Assembly: GCA_016717285.1 (NCBI GenBank)
Contig: JADKFU010000005.1
Location: 124,001-188,000 of the forward strand
Length of the DNA: 64,000 bases
Source: Chitinophagaceae bacterium
GTDB lineage: Bacteria > Bacteroidota > Bacteroidia > Chitinophagales > UBA10324
Direction: 5' to 3'
Shown here: positions 54,976 to 63,443 of the stretch, one piece after another
How positions within the stretch are numbered: position 1 is the stretch's first letter
Layout: each line of letters starts with the position of its first letter
Notes under the pieces: generated by a model
Databases searched by the model: none
The model's input: only the letters and a program-made list of their open reading frames with translations
What the model was told of the DNA's origin: nothing
Position numbers and translations under genes: made by a program

Positions 54976-56418
54976 ATGGTATTTAACTCGTTCAGTTTTT
55001 TATTGTTTTTCCCGCTAGTAACCCTCATCTATTTTTTGCTTCCGCATAAATACAGGTGGTTCCACCTCCTGATGAGCAGTTGCGTGTTTTACATGTTTTT
55101 TATTCCCATCTATATCCTGATTCTGCTTTTTACAATTGTAATTGATTATTTCGCAGGAATTTGGATCGACCAGGCTAAGGGAAAACGCAGAAAAGCTTAC
55201 CTGCTCATGAGTATTATTGCCAACGTTGGTGTGCTGGCTGTCTTTAAGTACTACAATTTTTTTCTGGGAAATCTCAACTGGCTTACCGATTTGTTTGGTG
55301 TTCAGCTCGATATTCCATACCTGAATATTATTCTCCCGATAGGTCTTTCATTTCACACCTTTCAGGCGATGAGCTACACGATTGAAGTTTATCGTGGCAA
55401 CTTTAAACCGGTTCGCGACTTTGGCATCTACTCGCTTTATGTCATGTTTTATCCGCAACTGGTAGCAGGCCCGATTGAACGACCGCAGAACCTGATTCAC
55501 CAGTTTTATGAGAAACATGAGTTTGACTACGACCGCGTGGTGTCCGGATTGAAACTGATGCTGTGGGGTTTATTTAAAAAAGTAGTGGTTGCCGATCGTT
55601 TAGGAGCTTATGTAGCCAATGTCTTTAATTTCCCACACCAGCACGATGGCGAACCGCTTACTTTTTGGGTGGCTGCATGGTTTTTCGCTATACAACTTTA
55701 CTGCGATTTTGGAGGCTACAGCGATATGGCCATCGGTTCGGCCCGTGTGATGGGATTCACTTTAATGACCAATTTCAGACGTCCTTATTTAGGACAATCA
55801 GTTGGTGAAGTATGGCAGCGATGGCACATCTCACTTACTACCTGGTTTGGTGATTATGTTTTTAAACCGTTGGGAGGGTATAGGAAAGGAAAATGGAGAG
55901 GAATTTTTAACCTCGGAGTATTAATGTTTTTAGCCGGACTGTGGCATGGTGCCAATTGGACATATGTGTTGTGTTTCCTGGTATTCTTCATCTTCCTTGC
56001 TTCAAGACTCGTGATTAAAAAGCAGATCACCGCATTCGACAACCTGGTGTATGGTATTCATCCATTGTTTGGAAGAGTCGTTGGCACTATCATGGCCTTT
56101 CATTGCGGCATCTTCTCTTACATCTTTTTCCGTTCGCCAACTGTGAGTGATGCCTTGTATTATTACGGACAAATGTTTAGTTTCAAAAGCACAAAATTTT
56201 ACAACGGTGATGCTTCCACCTTGTGGTATGGAATGTTTGGAATTGTTTGTCTTTTCCTGGTGGAAATTTACCAGGAAGACTGGACGAAGGATAAGAATGC
56301 CATCTTTCCGGAACCAAAGAACAGAACACTTAAATACCTTTTTTTCGCAGGAGTCATTTCACTCATTTTGTTAATCGGAGTTTTCGATGCCAGCCAGTTC
56401 ATCTACTTCCAATTCTAA
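54976..56418 (+). CDS. MBOAT-family O-acyltransferase (AlgI/DltB-like)
   Basis: The 480-residue protein has ten or more membrane helices and MBOAT hallmarks: LNIILPIGLSFHTFQAMSYT, YPQLVAGPIERPQNL, YCDFGGYSDMAIGSARVMGF, GEVWQRWHISLTTWF and the catalytic His in FLAGLWHGANW. AlgI-type enzymes bring acetyl groups across the inner membrane for O-acetylation of exported polysaccharide. The following SGNH-like gene starts four bases after its stop and is the expected partner. Its position between cysQ and the sulfotransferases suggests the same polymer is acetylated. Confidence 0.93.
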   Translation: MVFNSFSFLLFFPLVTLIYFLLPHKYRWFHLLMSSCVFYMFFIPIYILILLFTIVIDYFAGIWIDQAKGKRRKAYLLMSIIANVGVLAVFKYYNFFLGNLNWLTDLFGVQLDIPYLNIILPIGLSFHTFQAMSYTIEVYRGNFKPVRDFGIYSLYVMFYPQLVAGPIERPQNLIHQFYEKHEFDYDRVVSGLKLMLWGLFKKVVVADRLGAYVANVFNFPHQHDGEPLTFWVAAWFFAIQLYCDFGGYSDMAIGSARVMGFTLMTNFRRPYLGQSVGEVWQRWHISLTTWFGDYVFKPLGGYRKGKWRGIFNLGVLMFLAGLWHGANWTYVLCFLVFFIFLASRLVIKKQITAFDNLVYGIHPLFGRVVGTIMAFHCGIFSYIFFRSPTVSDALYYYGQMFSFKSTKFYNGDASTLWYGMFGIVCLFLVEIYQEDWTKDKNAIFPEPKNRTLKYLFFAGVISLILLIGVFDASQFIYFQF

Positions 56419-56422
56419 CCCA

Positions 56423-57475
56423 ATGAAGATTTCTTCAAACAGGTTATGGATTTTCTTCCGCAACGGATTGCTGTTGTTGCTGGCCATCATTGCATTCGAT
56501 CAATTGTTTGGAGCGGTATTACACCGGATGTATTTTTCGCAAAAAAACGGACCTGCTGCAGAAACCACCTTCACCTTCACTAAAATGAATCAGGATGTCA
56601 TCATCCTCGGTTCTTCGCGCGGCAGAAGAAACTATAATCCTCAATACATTGCAGATTCTTTGGGAATTTCCTGCTATAATGCGGGTCATGATGGTCAAAC
56701 TATCTTTTACGAACAGGCAATTGTTAGAATGGCACTCAGTCGCTATGCTCCTAAACTGGTGATTCTTGATTTGAATCCTGAAGAAATGTATTACAAGGAT
56801 GTACATTATGACCGGCTGAATGTACTTGCACCCTATTACCAGGATTATCCGGAGGTGCGCGATATTTATTTACTTAAGGGAATTCGCGATCGAAAACAGG
56901 CAGGCAAAATTCTCGTGGGACCTTCCGAATCTGTTGCTTCAGCTTTTTGGATGACGCACGGCGCAATGGAAGAATATGTGATACCAGTAAACGCGGAACG
57001 TTTTAAAATGCTATCAATGATATACCGCTATAATTCTTCCTTACTTGATATTCTTACGGGTATTTTTAAGAACAGGAAATCAGATGCCGGTTTTAAACCA
57101 TTGAAAGGAGTGATTTCAAAACAAAAGGCAGATGAGCTGATCAAAGAGAATGCAAAACTCAGGAACGAAAAAGGTAAAATGGTAGATCCGGAAAAAGTAA
57201 AGGGTTTAGAAGAAATATTCACCACGCTTGCAGCCAAAGGGACGAAGGTATATGTGAGCATGTCGCCTGCTTTAGCACCGTTTGCGATGGAACCTTCTTA
57301 TCAGGCTATTCAGGAAGTGTGTAGTAAATACAACATTCCTTTTAAAGATTACAGCCAGGATCTGCAATACAATAAGCTTGATTACTTCTTTGACAATCAC
57401 ATGAATAAAGACGGCGCGAATTTGTTTTCACAAAATCTTGCCGGCGATCTCAGGAAACTCATTTCAAATCAATAA
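56423..57475 (+). CDS. SGNH-hydrolase-like membrane protein, partner of MBOAT
   Basis: The ~350-residue protein has one N-terminal membrane anchor (WIFFRNGLLLLLAIIAFDQLF). The soluble domain has an SGNH-like opening (DVIILGSSRGRRNY), an Asn block (SCYNAGHDGQTIFY), LVILDLNPEEMYY and a C-terminal FFDNHMNKDGANLFS, where Asp and His would complete a catalytic triad. It is like the DUF1574/AlgJ-type proteins that accept acetyl groups from an MBOAT and pass them to polysaccharide. The first ATG, at 56387, overlaps the MBOAT gene; ATG 56423 is chosen because it lies close to the anchor. Confidence 0.78.
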   Translation: MKISSNRLWIFFRNGLLLLLAIIAFDQLFGAVLHRMYFSQKNGPAAETTFTFTKMNQDVIILGSSRGRRNYNPQYIADSLGISCYNAGHDGQTIFYEQAIVRMALSRYAPKLVILDLNPEEMYYKDVHYDRLNVLAPYYQDYPEVRDIYLLKGIRDRKQAGKILVGPSESVASAFWMTHGAMEEYVIPVNAERFKMLSMIYRYNSSLLDILTGIFKNRKSDAGFKPLKGVISKQKADELIKENAKLRNEKGKMVDPEKVKGLEEIFTTLAAKGTKVYVSMSPALAPFAMEPSYQAIQEVCSKYNIPFKDYSQDLQYNKLDYFFDNHMNKDGANLFSQNLAGDLRKLISNQ

Positions 57476-57520
57476 GAATTGTTTTGAAACCAATCAATAT
57501 AATTGTTACATCGCTTACCC

Positions 57521-57575
57521 TTCGGCTGCGCTCAGGGTGCGCTTCTGGCAAAGCCGAACCCTGAGCGCAGCCGAA
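57521..57575. repeat. GC-rich 18-base perfect inverted repeat (REP-like)
   Basis: TTCGGCTGCGCTCAGGGT (57521-57538) and ACCCTGAGCGCAGCCGAA (57558-57575) are exact reverse complements around a 19-base loop. Its GC content is much higher than its surroundings. Elements with this core are common between genes in Bacteroidota. It could also end transcription from the SGNH gene, although no T-run follows. Confidence 0.75.
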
Positions 57576-57761
57576 TGGTGTTCCAAAGAGCATTTGTAAA
57601 AAAATTAATTGATTAATCATGGGAGATTCTAAGAGAAGTATTAATAATATTTTTACATCTAAACAGGATAAAAACAGTCACCACAATTCATCATCAGCTG
57701 TAAGTGCCATTTGAATCTAAATCGAACGGTGAATAAGGTTGTGTTTCTAATTTAATTGAAA

Positions 57762-58640
57762 ATGTCATTACCCAATTTCTTATTAGTAGGAGCAGGAAAA
57801 TCGGCTACACGGTCGCTGTACAATTATATGATACAGCACCCTGATGTATTTATGCCTAAAGTGAAAGAACCGCAGTTTTTTGTTGCTGCTGAAGTTCAGG
57901 ACCGCATTCAGAAATGGATAGGAGACTACGATCAATATGTAAAGTTGTTTGAAGGTTCCAAAGGAAAGAAGGCGATTGGTGAAGCAAGCGTGATGTATCT
58001 CTTTTTTTACAAAGCGGCCATTGAAAACATCAAACAATATCTGGGCACCGATGTTAAAATTCTGATGATATTGCGGAATCCTGTTGAGCGTGCTTATTCG
58101 GCATACAATTTTGTGCATGTCAATAATCCTGATGAGAAGTATTCATTTGAAGATGCACTCGCACTGGAAGAAGAACGGTTTGCGAATCATTCCACCCTGT
58201 TTATGCAGTATAAATCGATGGGTTTATATGCTGATGCGGTGAAGTCATACCTTGAAAATTTTAAGAATGTGCACATCATGTGGTATGATGAATTCAGAAG
58301 TAACCCGAAAGAAGTTTTAGAGGGTGTTTTTAAATTTCTGGAAATAAATCCTGATGTTACTATTGATTACACAAGGCAATGGAATAAAGGAGGAAAGAAA
58401 TGGAAAAATCCGGTGTTGCGTTGGTTATTCATGTCAGATAATATTTTCAAACAAGGGTATAAATTATTTTTTCCTAAGCGGAAAGGCGTAAGGACGAATG
58501 AATTTTTTACCAAAAACTTTATGGAAAAAACCGAACCCATGAAACCCGAAACACGTCAGCGGTTGATCGAGTTTTTTAGAAATGATATAGCTAAGCTTTC
58601 AAAGGTTACCGGTCGTAACCTGGAGAACTGGCTTCAATAA
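57762..58640 (+). CDS. PAPS-dependent sulfotransferase 1
   Basis: The ~292-residue protein is a sulfotransferase-domain enzyme that would move sulfate from PAPS to a sugar. The 5'-phosphosulfate loop is FLLVGAGKSATRSLYNYM, the KEPQFF segment follows, and the 3'-phosphate motif is MILRNPVERAYSAY. The C-terminal end RNLENWLQ is shared in form with the other three. The loop differs from theirs: A-T-R-S replaces G-T-T-S/T, so PAPS contacts may be altered. It has no signal peptide, so it should act in the cytoplasm. The ATG at 57762 is preferred to the TTG at 57756. Confidence 0.85.
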   Translation: MSLPNFLLVGAGKSATRSLYNYMIQHPDVFMPKVKEPQFFVAAEVQDRIQKWIGDYDQYVKLFEGSKGKKAIGEASVMYLFFYKAAIENIKQYLGTDVKILMILRNPVERAYSAYNFVHVNNPDEKYSFEDALALEEERFANHSTLFMQYKSMGLYADAVKSYLENFKNVHIMWYDEFRSNPKEVLEGVFKFLEINPDVTIDYTRQWNKGGKKWKNPVLRWLFMSDNIFKQGYKLFFPKRKGVRTNEFFTKNFMEKTEPMKPETRQRLIEFFRNDIAKLSKVTGRNLENWLQ

Positions 58641-58664
58641 TATTAAAGATATCTTCACTACCGT

Positions 58665-60137
58665 ATGAATAACACAGACGATAAAGCAATGGAAGGGCAG
58701 GAGCAAAAGTCTGGGGATAAAACTCAACACCATGAAATTGTAAAAGGTGGTGTTTCGGCCTTTACTACGCGTCTTGTGGGAATGGGATTCAGCTACCTGT
58801 TCACTTTTCTTATTTCAAGGATGTATGGTGCTGCAGGAAATGGATTGTATAACCTGTCGCAAAGTCTGATGACCTTCACAGCCAGCATTACCAAGTTGGG
58901 CAGTGATACATTGATGACGCGTTATGGGGCGCAATACAAAGCGCAGAAAAAATTTGGATGGATCAAAGACCTGTACAATAAATCTTTGATGGTTTCTGTG
59001 CCGCTGGCATTGGTTTTTACCATTGCGCTTTATTTTCTTTCGCCATTGATAGCAACCGTTGTATTCCAAAAAGATGATCCCGATGTTACCAGGGCATTCA
59101 GAATTGCAACCATCGCCTTATTGCCGGTAACCATCTTCAACATTTCCAACGGTGGATTGCGGGGCTTAAAGAAGATCAGGGTTTATGCATTGCTTCAAAA
59201 TGTAAGCAATTTTTTCTTCGGCTGTATTATCATCTCCGTGCTGTATTTTGTTACGGATGATAAGGTGGTGCCTGTTATTACCTACGTGTCTTTTGTTACC
59301 ATTGGAGGAATATTAAGCGGTTATTTTTTCCTGAAATATTCAAACTATGCTTCTACGGATGTGGAAGAGGGACTGCAGTTCAATGAAAAATTCCTGATCG
59401 GCATATCGCTGTTCGTAGCGTCATTGGCCTCACTGGTTCGCGGATATGCTGATACCTTTATTCTGGGACGATATGCCTCTATCGAAGATGTCGGCATTTA
59501 CAGGAATGCATTTAAGGTGGCCACCATTACCCGCATTGCGCTCACTGCCTTTCTGGTACCGGCAGCACCTAAGTTTGCTGAATTATTTTCACAGGGAAAG
59601 ATTAAAGAGCTGGGAGAATCAGCCCAGTTCGCCACTAAGATTATTTTCTGGTGCTCAGCACCTATCCTGGTAGCTGTTATTTTATTAGCGCCCTTTATTA
59701 TGGGAATTTTCGGCAAAGAATTTCTTGCAGGCACCGAGGCGCTCATCATTCTTTCTATCGGCCAGTTCGTTAACGCAGCTACGGGCCCTGTCAGTAATAT
59801 TCTAATGATGACCGGTAAACAGAAGCTCAACCGTAACCTGATGGTTATGACAACCGTGCTTGCCATCATTCTTGACCTGATCATTATTCCACGTTACGGG
59901 ATTATAGGTGCAGCTTGCGTAAATACATTGGGGATTATTATCATGAACCTGATTCCTTTCTTCCTGATAAGGTATTATTACGGATTTTATACGCTCGACT
60001 TCACTGATCTTTTCAAGGTAAATCCAAAAACATTTATCAGGCAGATTCGGCAAGCGCTCAAGCCGGAAAAAAAGAAGAAAGGCGACAATGGCGAGAAAGA
60101 AAGTGCTGTGGAAGATCAAACTGGTAGCTTTGAGTAG
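58665..60137 (+). CDS. Wzx-type polysaccharide flippase
   Basis: The 490-residue protein has a polar N-terminus of about 25 residues and then about 14 membrane helices of the MATE/Wzx superfamily (FTTRLVGMGFSYLFTFLISR, ADTFILGRYASIEDVGIYRN, GPVSNILMMTGKQKLNRN). It would flip lipid-linked repeat units across the inner membrane, consistent with a Wzx/Wzy-type pathway; no Wzy polymerase is seen in the window. The C-terminal tail is highly charged (PEKKKKGDNGEKESAVED). It starts 24 bases after sulfotransferase 1. Its stop codon is the first TAG of the repeat array at 60132-60320. Confidence 0.9.
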   Translation: MNNTDDKAMEGQEQKSGDKTQHHEIVKGGVSAFTTRLVGMGFSYLFTFLISRMYGAAGNGLYNLSQSLMTFTASITKLGSDTLMTRYGAQYKAQKKFGWIKDLYNKSLMVSVPLALVFTIALYFLSPLIATVVFQKDDPDVTRAFRIATIALLPVTIFNISNGGLRGLKKIRVYALLQNVSNFFFGCIIISVLYFVTDDKVVPVITYVSFVTIGGILSGYFFLKYSNYASTDVEEGLQFNEKFLIGISLFVASLASLVRGYADTFILGRYASIEDVGIYRNAFKVATITRIALTAFLVPAAPKFAELFSQGKIKELGESAQFATKIIFWCSAPILVAVILLAPFIMGIFGKEFLAGTEALIILSIGQFVNAATGPVSNILMMTGKQKLNRNLMVMTTVLAIILDLIIIPRYGIIGAACVNTLGIIIMNLIPFFLIRYYYGFYTLDFTDLFKVNPKTFIRQIRQALKPEKKKKGDNGEKESAVEDQTGSFE

Positions 60138-60320
60138 TTAGTAGTGAGTAATGAGTAGTGAGTAGAAAGTTGTGAGTCGTTAGTCCTGAGTCGTTAGTAA
60201 ATAATCATTGGCCATTTGTCATTGAGTCATTGCATCATCAAACAATTCAAGCATCAAACTATTGCACATCGAAGTATCGGCACATAGGTACATTACTTCA
60301 TCGGCACATCACTTGTTCAT
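60132..60320. repeat. Degenerate stop-codon-rich and CATCGGCACAT dispersed repeat, copy 3
   Basis: The left half is GAGTAGTTAGTAGTGAGTAA, then GAGTAGTGAGTAG and GAGTCGTTAGT units. The right half has ATCGGCACATAGGTACATTA and TCATCGGCACATCAC. Order and sequence match 36759-36895. The array begins at the flippase stop codon. Confidence 0.65.
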
Positions 60321-60359
60321 ACTTTATACTTCTTACTTCCTCCACCTTTCCCTTTTTGT

Positions 60360-60367
60360 TACATTTG
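60360..60367 (+). promoter_or_regulatory. -7 box of sulfotransferase 2
   Basis: TACATTTG matches TAnnTTTG and lies 30 bases before the ATG at 60398. It suggests a separate promoter for the three downstream sulfotransferase genes. Confidence 0.5.
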
Positions 60368-60397
60368 CGGTTTTCCAAATAAAAACGGACTGTGCAG

Positions 60398-61300
60398 ATG
60401 GCAGTACCCAATTTCCTGTGTGTGGGCGCTCAAAAAGCAGGAACAACTACACTTTACGAAATTCTTAAACAACATCCTTCCATCTTTCTCCCTCAAAAGG
60501 TGAAGGAAACGAAGTTTTTTGTGTACGAAGAGAAGTATGCAAAAGGCGTTAAGTTTTATGAGCAGGCGTATTTCAGCGATTGCAAAGATCAAAGTGCAAT
60601 TGGTGAAGTGGATCCTGCAATGATGTATGAAGAGAATGCTGCTCAACGCATTTTTGAAACTTTGGGGGACAAGGTTAAGCTCATTTTCATTTTCAGAAAT
60701 CCTGTTTCCCGCGCTTATTCTCATTACCTGATGTCAAAACGAAAGGGATTTGAAGAGCTTTCATTTGATGAAGCTATTGCCACTGAAGCAGTACGGTTGA
60801 AAGCAAATCCTTCACAAAAATTTAATTTTAGTTATTTAACCCGCGGTTACTATACTGAACAGGTGAACCGTTTCAAAAAATATTTTAAAGAAGAAAATAT
60901 GCTTTTTCTTGTTTTTGAAGATGACTTCATCAAAAACAGGAATGAAACATTTAACCGGATCCAGGATTTTCTGGGTGTGAAACGTGCAGCATTAAATCTT
61001 CAGATCAAAAGCAATGAAGCTGCTGTACCAAGGAATAAGGCGGTGCATGAACTTACCAGGAAAAAAAATCCCGTACGGAATGTTTTAGGTATGCTCTTGC
61101 CTTCCGGCGCAAAAAAGTGGTTGCAGCGTTTTATCGCGAAGAAGAATTCAGCAACCACCGAAAATGCTAAGCTTGATAAACAAAAAGAAAAGCAACTCAT
61201 TGATAAATTTTTCATCAACGATATTCATCAGCTCGAAAAATTAATTCATAGGGATTTAAGTACGTGGTATGGTGGGGGCGAATTAAGAATTAAGAATTAA
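60398..61300 (+). CDS. PAPS-dependent sulfotransferase 2
   Basis: The ~300-residue protein has the canonical 5'-phosphosulfate loop FLCVGAQKAGTTTLYEIL, KETKFF, the 3'-phosphate motif FIFRNPVSRAYSHYLM and a YTEQVNRFKKYF helix. It ends HRDLSTWY like its relatives but then runs on for GGGELRIKN. That extra tail and the stop codon are encoded by a GAATTAA tandem repeat, so they look like read-through into repeat DNA. The ATG at 60398 is preferred over GTG at 60392. Confidence 0.9.
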   Translation: MAVPNFLCVGAQKAGTTTLYEILKQHPSIFLPQKVKETKFFVYEEKYAKGVKFYEQAYFSDCKDQSAIGEVDPAMMYEENAAQRIFETLGDKVKLIFIFRNPVSRAYSHYLMSKRKGFEELSFDEAIATEAVRLKANPSQKFNFSYLTRGYYTEQVNRFKKYFKEENMLFLVFEDDFIKNRNETFNRIQDFLGVKRAALNLQIKSNEAAVPRNKAVHELTRKKNPVRNVLGMLLPSGAKKWLQRFIAKKNSATTENAKLDKQKEKQLIDKFFINDIHQLEKLIHRDLSTWYGGGELRIKN

Positions 61301-61330
61301 GAATGGTGAATAGTGAATAGTTAATTGGAG
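61280..61330. repeat. GAATTAA / GTGAATA short tandem repeats
   Basis: Three exact GAATTAA units (61280-61300) are followed by GAATGGTGAATAGTGAATAG. The first units lie inside the 3' end of sulfotransferase 2 and supply its stop. Confidence 0.7.
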
Positions 61331-61387
61331 AGATTGAACCAATGAACAATAATCAATCACCACTAATGACTAACGACTTTTTAAAAC

Positions 61388-62314
61388 ATGACTGATAAAA
61401 ACGTCTGGCCGAATTTATTGATCGTGGGCGCTGCAAAAGGCGGCACCACCACGCTTCACTATGCGCTCGATCAGCATCCGCAGGTTTTTATGAGTAAAAA
61501 AAAGGAGCCCGGTTATTTTGCCTGGCCTGAAGAAGAGTTGACCTTCATCAACAATGGAAAGTTAGTGACGAAGCCGCGTTTCCTCGTCAATCATTTAAAT
61601 GATTACCTCGCACTGTTTGCAGATGGAAAAGATAAAAAAATACGTGGCGAGTCATCTACAACTTACTTGTACTTCTACGAGAAAACAATTGCCAACATCC
61701 TGTGCATTCATCCTGATCCGCAAAGCGTAAATATTGTGATGGCTTTGCGTAATCCCGTCGACCGTGCTTTCTCACAATACATGCACAAGCTTCGTGATGG
61801 CGCTGAATCGCTCGATTTCGAAGCAGCTTTAAAAATGGAAGTGCAACGCAAAGCTGAAAACTGGCATTTTGATTATCAATACACAGAGCGGGGCTTATAT
61901 TACAAGCAGGTGAAGGCGTATCTTGAAAATTTCAAAAAAGTAAAAGTATGCCTGAGTGAAGACCTGCGCAAAGATCCTGAGGAGTTGGTGCAATCACTCG
62001 AAGATTTTTTGGAAATTGACCGCATACCGCTCGACTTTGGTGATGAGTTGAATGCAAGTGGTGAACCTAAGTCAGAGGCGTTGAATAAATTTTTGAAGAA
62101 GCCCAATCCTGTAAAGAAATTTCTTGGCAACCTGTTGCCCAAAGAGCTTCGCCGGAAAATGCGGTTGAAAGTGCAAAGCACCGTTTACAAATACAACCTT
62201 GAAAAAAAAGAACTGAATCCGGAAACGCGGTTGGCTTTAAAGAAAATCTACAGGGAAGATATTTTAAGACTGCAGGATCTCATTAAACGTGATTTGGGAA
62301 GTTGGATTAACTGA
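61388..62314 (+). CDS. PAPS-dependent sulfotransferase 3
   Basis: The 308-residue protein has the 5'-phosphosulfate loop LLIVGAAKGGTTTLHYAL, KEPGYF, the 3'-phosphate motif MALRNPVDRAFSQYM and the YYKQVKAYLENFKKVKV segment. It ends KRDLGSWIN. Compared with the others it has an insert of about 15 residues after KEPGYF (PEEELTFINNGKLVTKPRF), which could shape a different acceptor pocket. It lies 87 bases after sulfotransferase 2 on the same strand. Confidence 0.9.
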   Translation: MTDKNVWPNLLIVGAAKGGTTTLHYALDQHPQVFMSKKKEPGYFAWPEEELTFINNGKLVTKPRFLVNHLNDYLALFADGKDKKIRGESSTTYLYFYEKTIANILCIHPDPQSVNIVMALRNPVDRAFSQYMHKLRDGAESLDFEAALKMEVQRKAENWHFDYQYTERGLYYKQVKAYLENFKKVKVCLSEDLRKDPEELVQSLEDFLEIDRIPLDFGDELNASGEPKSEALNKFLKKPNPVKKFLGNLLPKELRRKMRLKVQSTVYKYNLEKKELNPETRLALKKIYREDILRLQDLIKRDLGSWIN

Positions 62315-62405
62315 TCTGGAAAGCACAAAAAGTTTGAATGAAAAATTATTTACAACCCGGTAAAGCGTGGGTTGATTATTAAAAAAATGACCTGCATAAA
62401 AAGAC

Positions 62406-63371
62406 ATGATAACGAATAATACAAGACAAAATAACAAGCTCCCGAATTTTTTCGTGGTGGGCGCTGCAAAGTCCGGAACCACTTCTTTGTATGAATATAT
62501 GAAGATGCATCCGCAAATCTATATGGCACCGATCAAGGAAACGCACCATTTCTCCACTGATATTGACAATACAAAATTCCGCCCCAACTATGCGAGGTCA
62601 CTTAATAAAGACCTTTCAAAATTTTTGGAAACGGATATGAAGGAGGGAATCTTTCATGCTTTTGTGAAAGATGCGGACCAATATGCAAAGTTGTTCAAAA
62701 ATGTAAAGGATGAAAAAGCAGTCGGAGAAATCACCAATTCGTATTTGTATTCTCATGAAGCAGCTAAAAATATCTTTAAAAAATTTCCGGATGCCAAAGT
62801 GATCATGATGCTGCGCAATCCTGTTGATCGTGCATTCAGTCATTACCTGATGGATCTTCGCATTGGTTATGAAACAGATGATTTTATGACTGCCCTGAAG
62901 AAAGACATGGCACGCGACCCGAAAGGGTGGGGAATTTCCAATTTGTATGTGGAGATTGGCATGTATGCCGAGCAGGTGAAAAGATTCATAGAAATTTTTC
63001 CTGAGCGGCAGCGACGCATTTATCTCTTCGATGACTTTAAAAAAGATGCTGGCGCTGTGGTGAAGGATATGTTTTCCTTCCTGGGCGTTGATCCCAATGT
63101 GCATATAGATTATTCACAAAAGTTTAATCCTTCTTTTATTCCCAGGAATAAACTCATTGGTAAATTAAACACACAGAAGAAAGTAAAGGATTGGCTGAAA
63201 GGCATTCTCCCTAAATCGGTAAAATCAAAATTCAAGAAGACATTTTATACTGATAAGGATTTGCCAAAGATCACGGCGGTAGAACGCAAGTTCCTGGTCA
63301 ACATTTTTCGTGATGATGTGATGAAGCTGGGGAAGTTGCTGGGAAGGGATTTGAGTGGATGGGTGAAGTGA
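62406..63371 (+). CDS. PAPS-dependent sulfotransferase 4
   Basis: The 321-residue protein has the 5'-phosphosulfate loop FFVVGAAKSGTTSLYEYM, KETHHFS, the 3'-phosphate motif MMLRNPVDRAFSHYLM and the YAEQVKRFIEIFPERQRRI segment. It ends GRDLSGWVK. An insert of about 35 residues after KETHHF (STDIDNTKFRPNY ... FHAFVKDADQYAKLF) sets it apart. It is followed after 72 bases by a glycosyltransferase, with a GTGAGAA repeat starting at its stop codon. Confidence 0.9.
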   Translation: MITNNTRQNNKLPNFFVVGAAKSGTTSLYEYMKMHPQIYMAPIKETHHFSTDIDNTKFRPNYARSLNKDLSKFLETDMKEGIFHAFVKDADQYAKLFKNVKDEKAVGEITNSYLYSHEAAKNIFKKFPDAKVIMMLRNPVDRAFSHYLMDLRIGYETDDFMTALKKDMARDPKGWGISNLYVEIGMYAEQVKRFIEIFPERQRRIYLFDDFKKDAGAVVKDMFSFLGVDPNVHIDYSQKFNPSFIPRNKLIGKLNTQKKVKDWLKGILPKSVKSKFKKTFYTDKDLPKITAVERKFLVNIFRDDVMKLGKLLGRDLSGWVK

Positions 63372-63411
63372 GAAGTGAGAAGTGAATCCATAGTCATTCA
63401 AGTCGTTAGAT
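63363..63411. repeat. GTGAGAA-type short repeat at a gene 3' end
   Basis: GTGAAGTGAGAAGTGAGAAG is followed by GTCATTCAAGTCGTTAG, which resembles units in the arrays at 36759 and 60132. The sulfotransferase 4 stop TGA (63369-63371) lies inside the first units. Confidence 0.5.
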
Positions 63412-63443
63412 TAGCTTAATGCAAAATTAGTTTCGGAAACATA

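Noticed and set aside
60132..60320. Possible CRISPR array
   Set aside because: The units are short, irregular and degenerate, without uniform spacers, and no cas genes are near.
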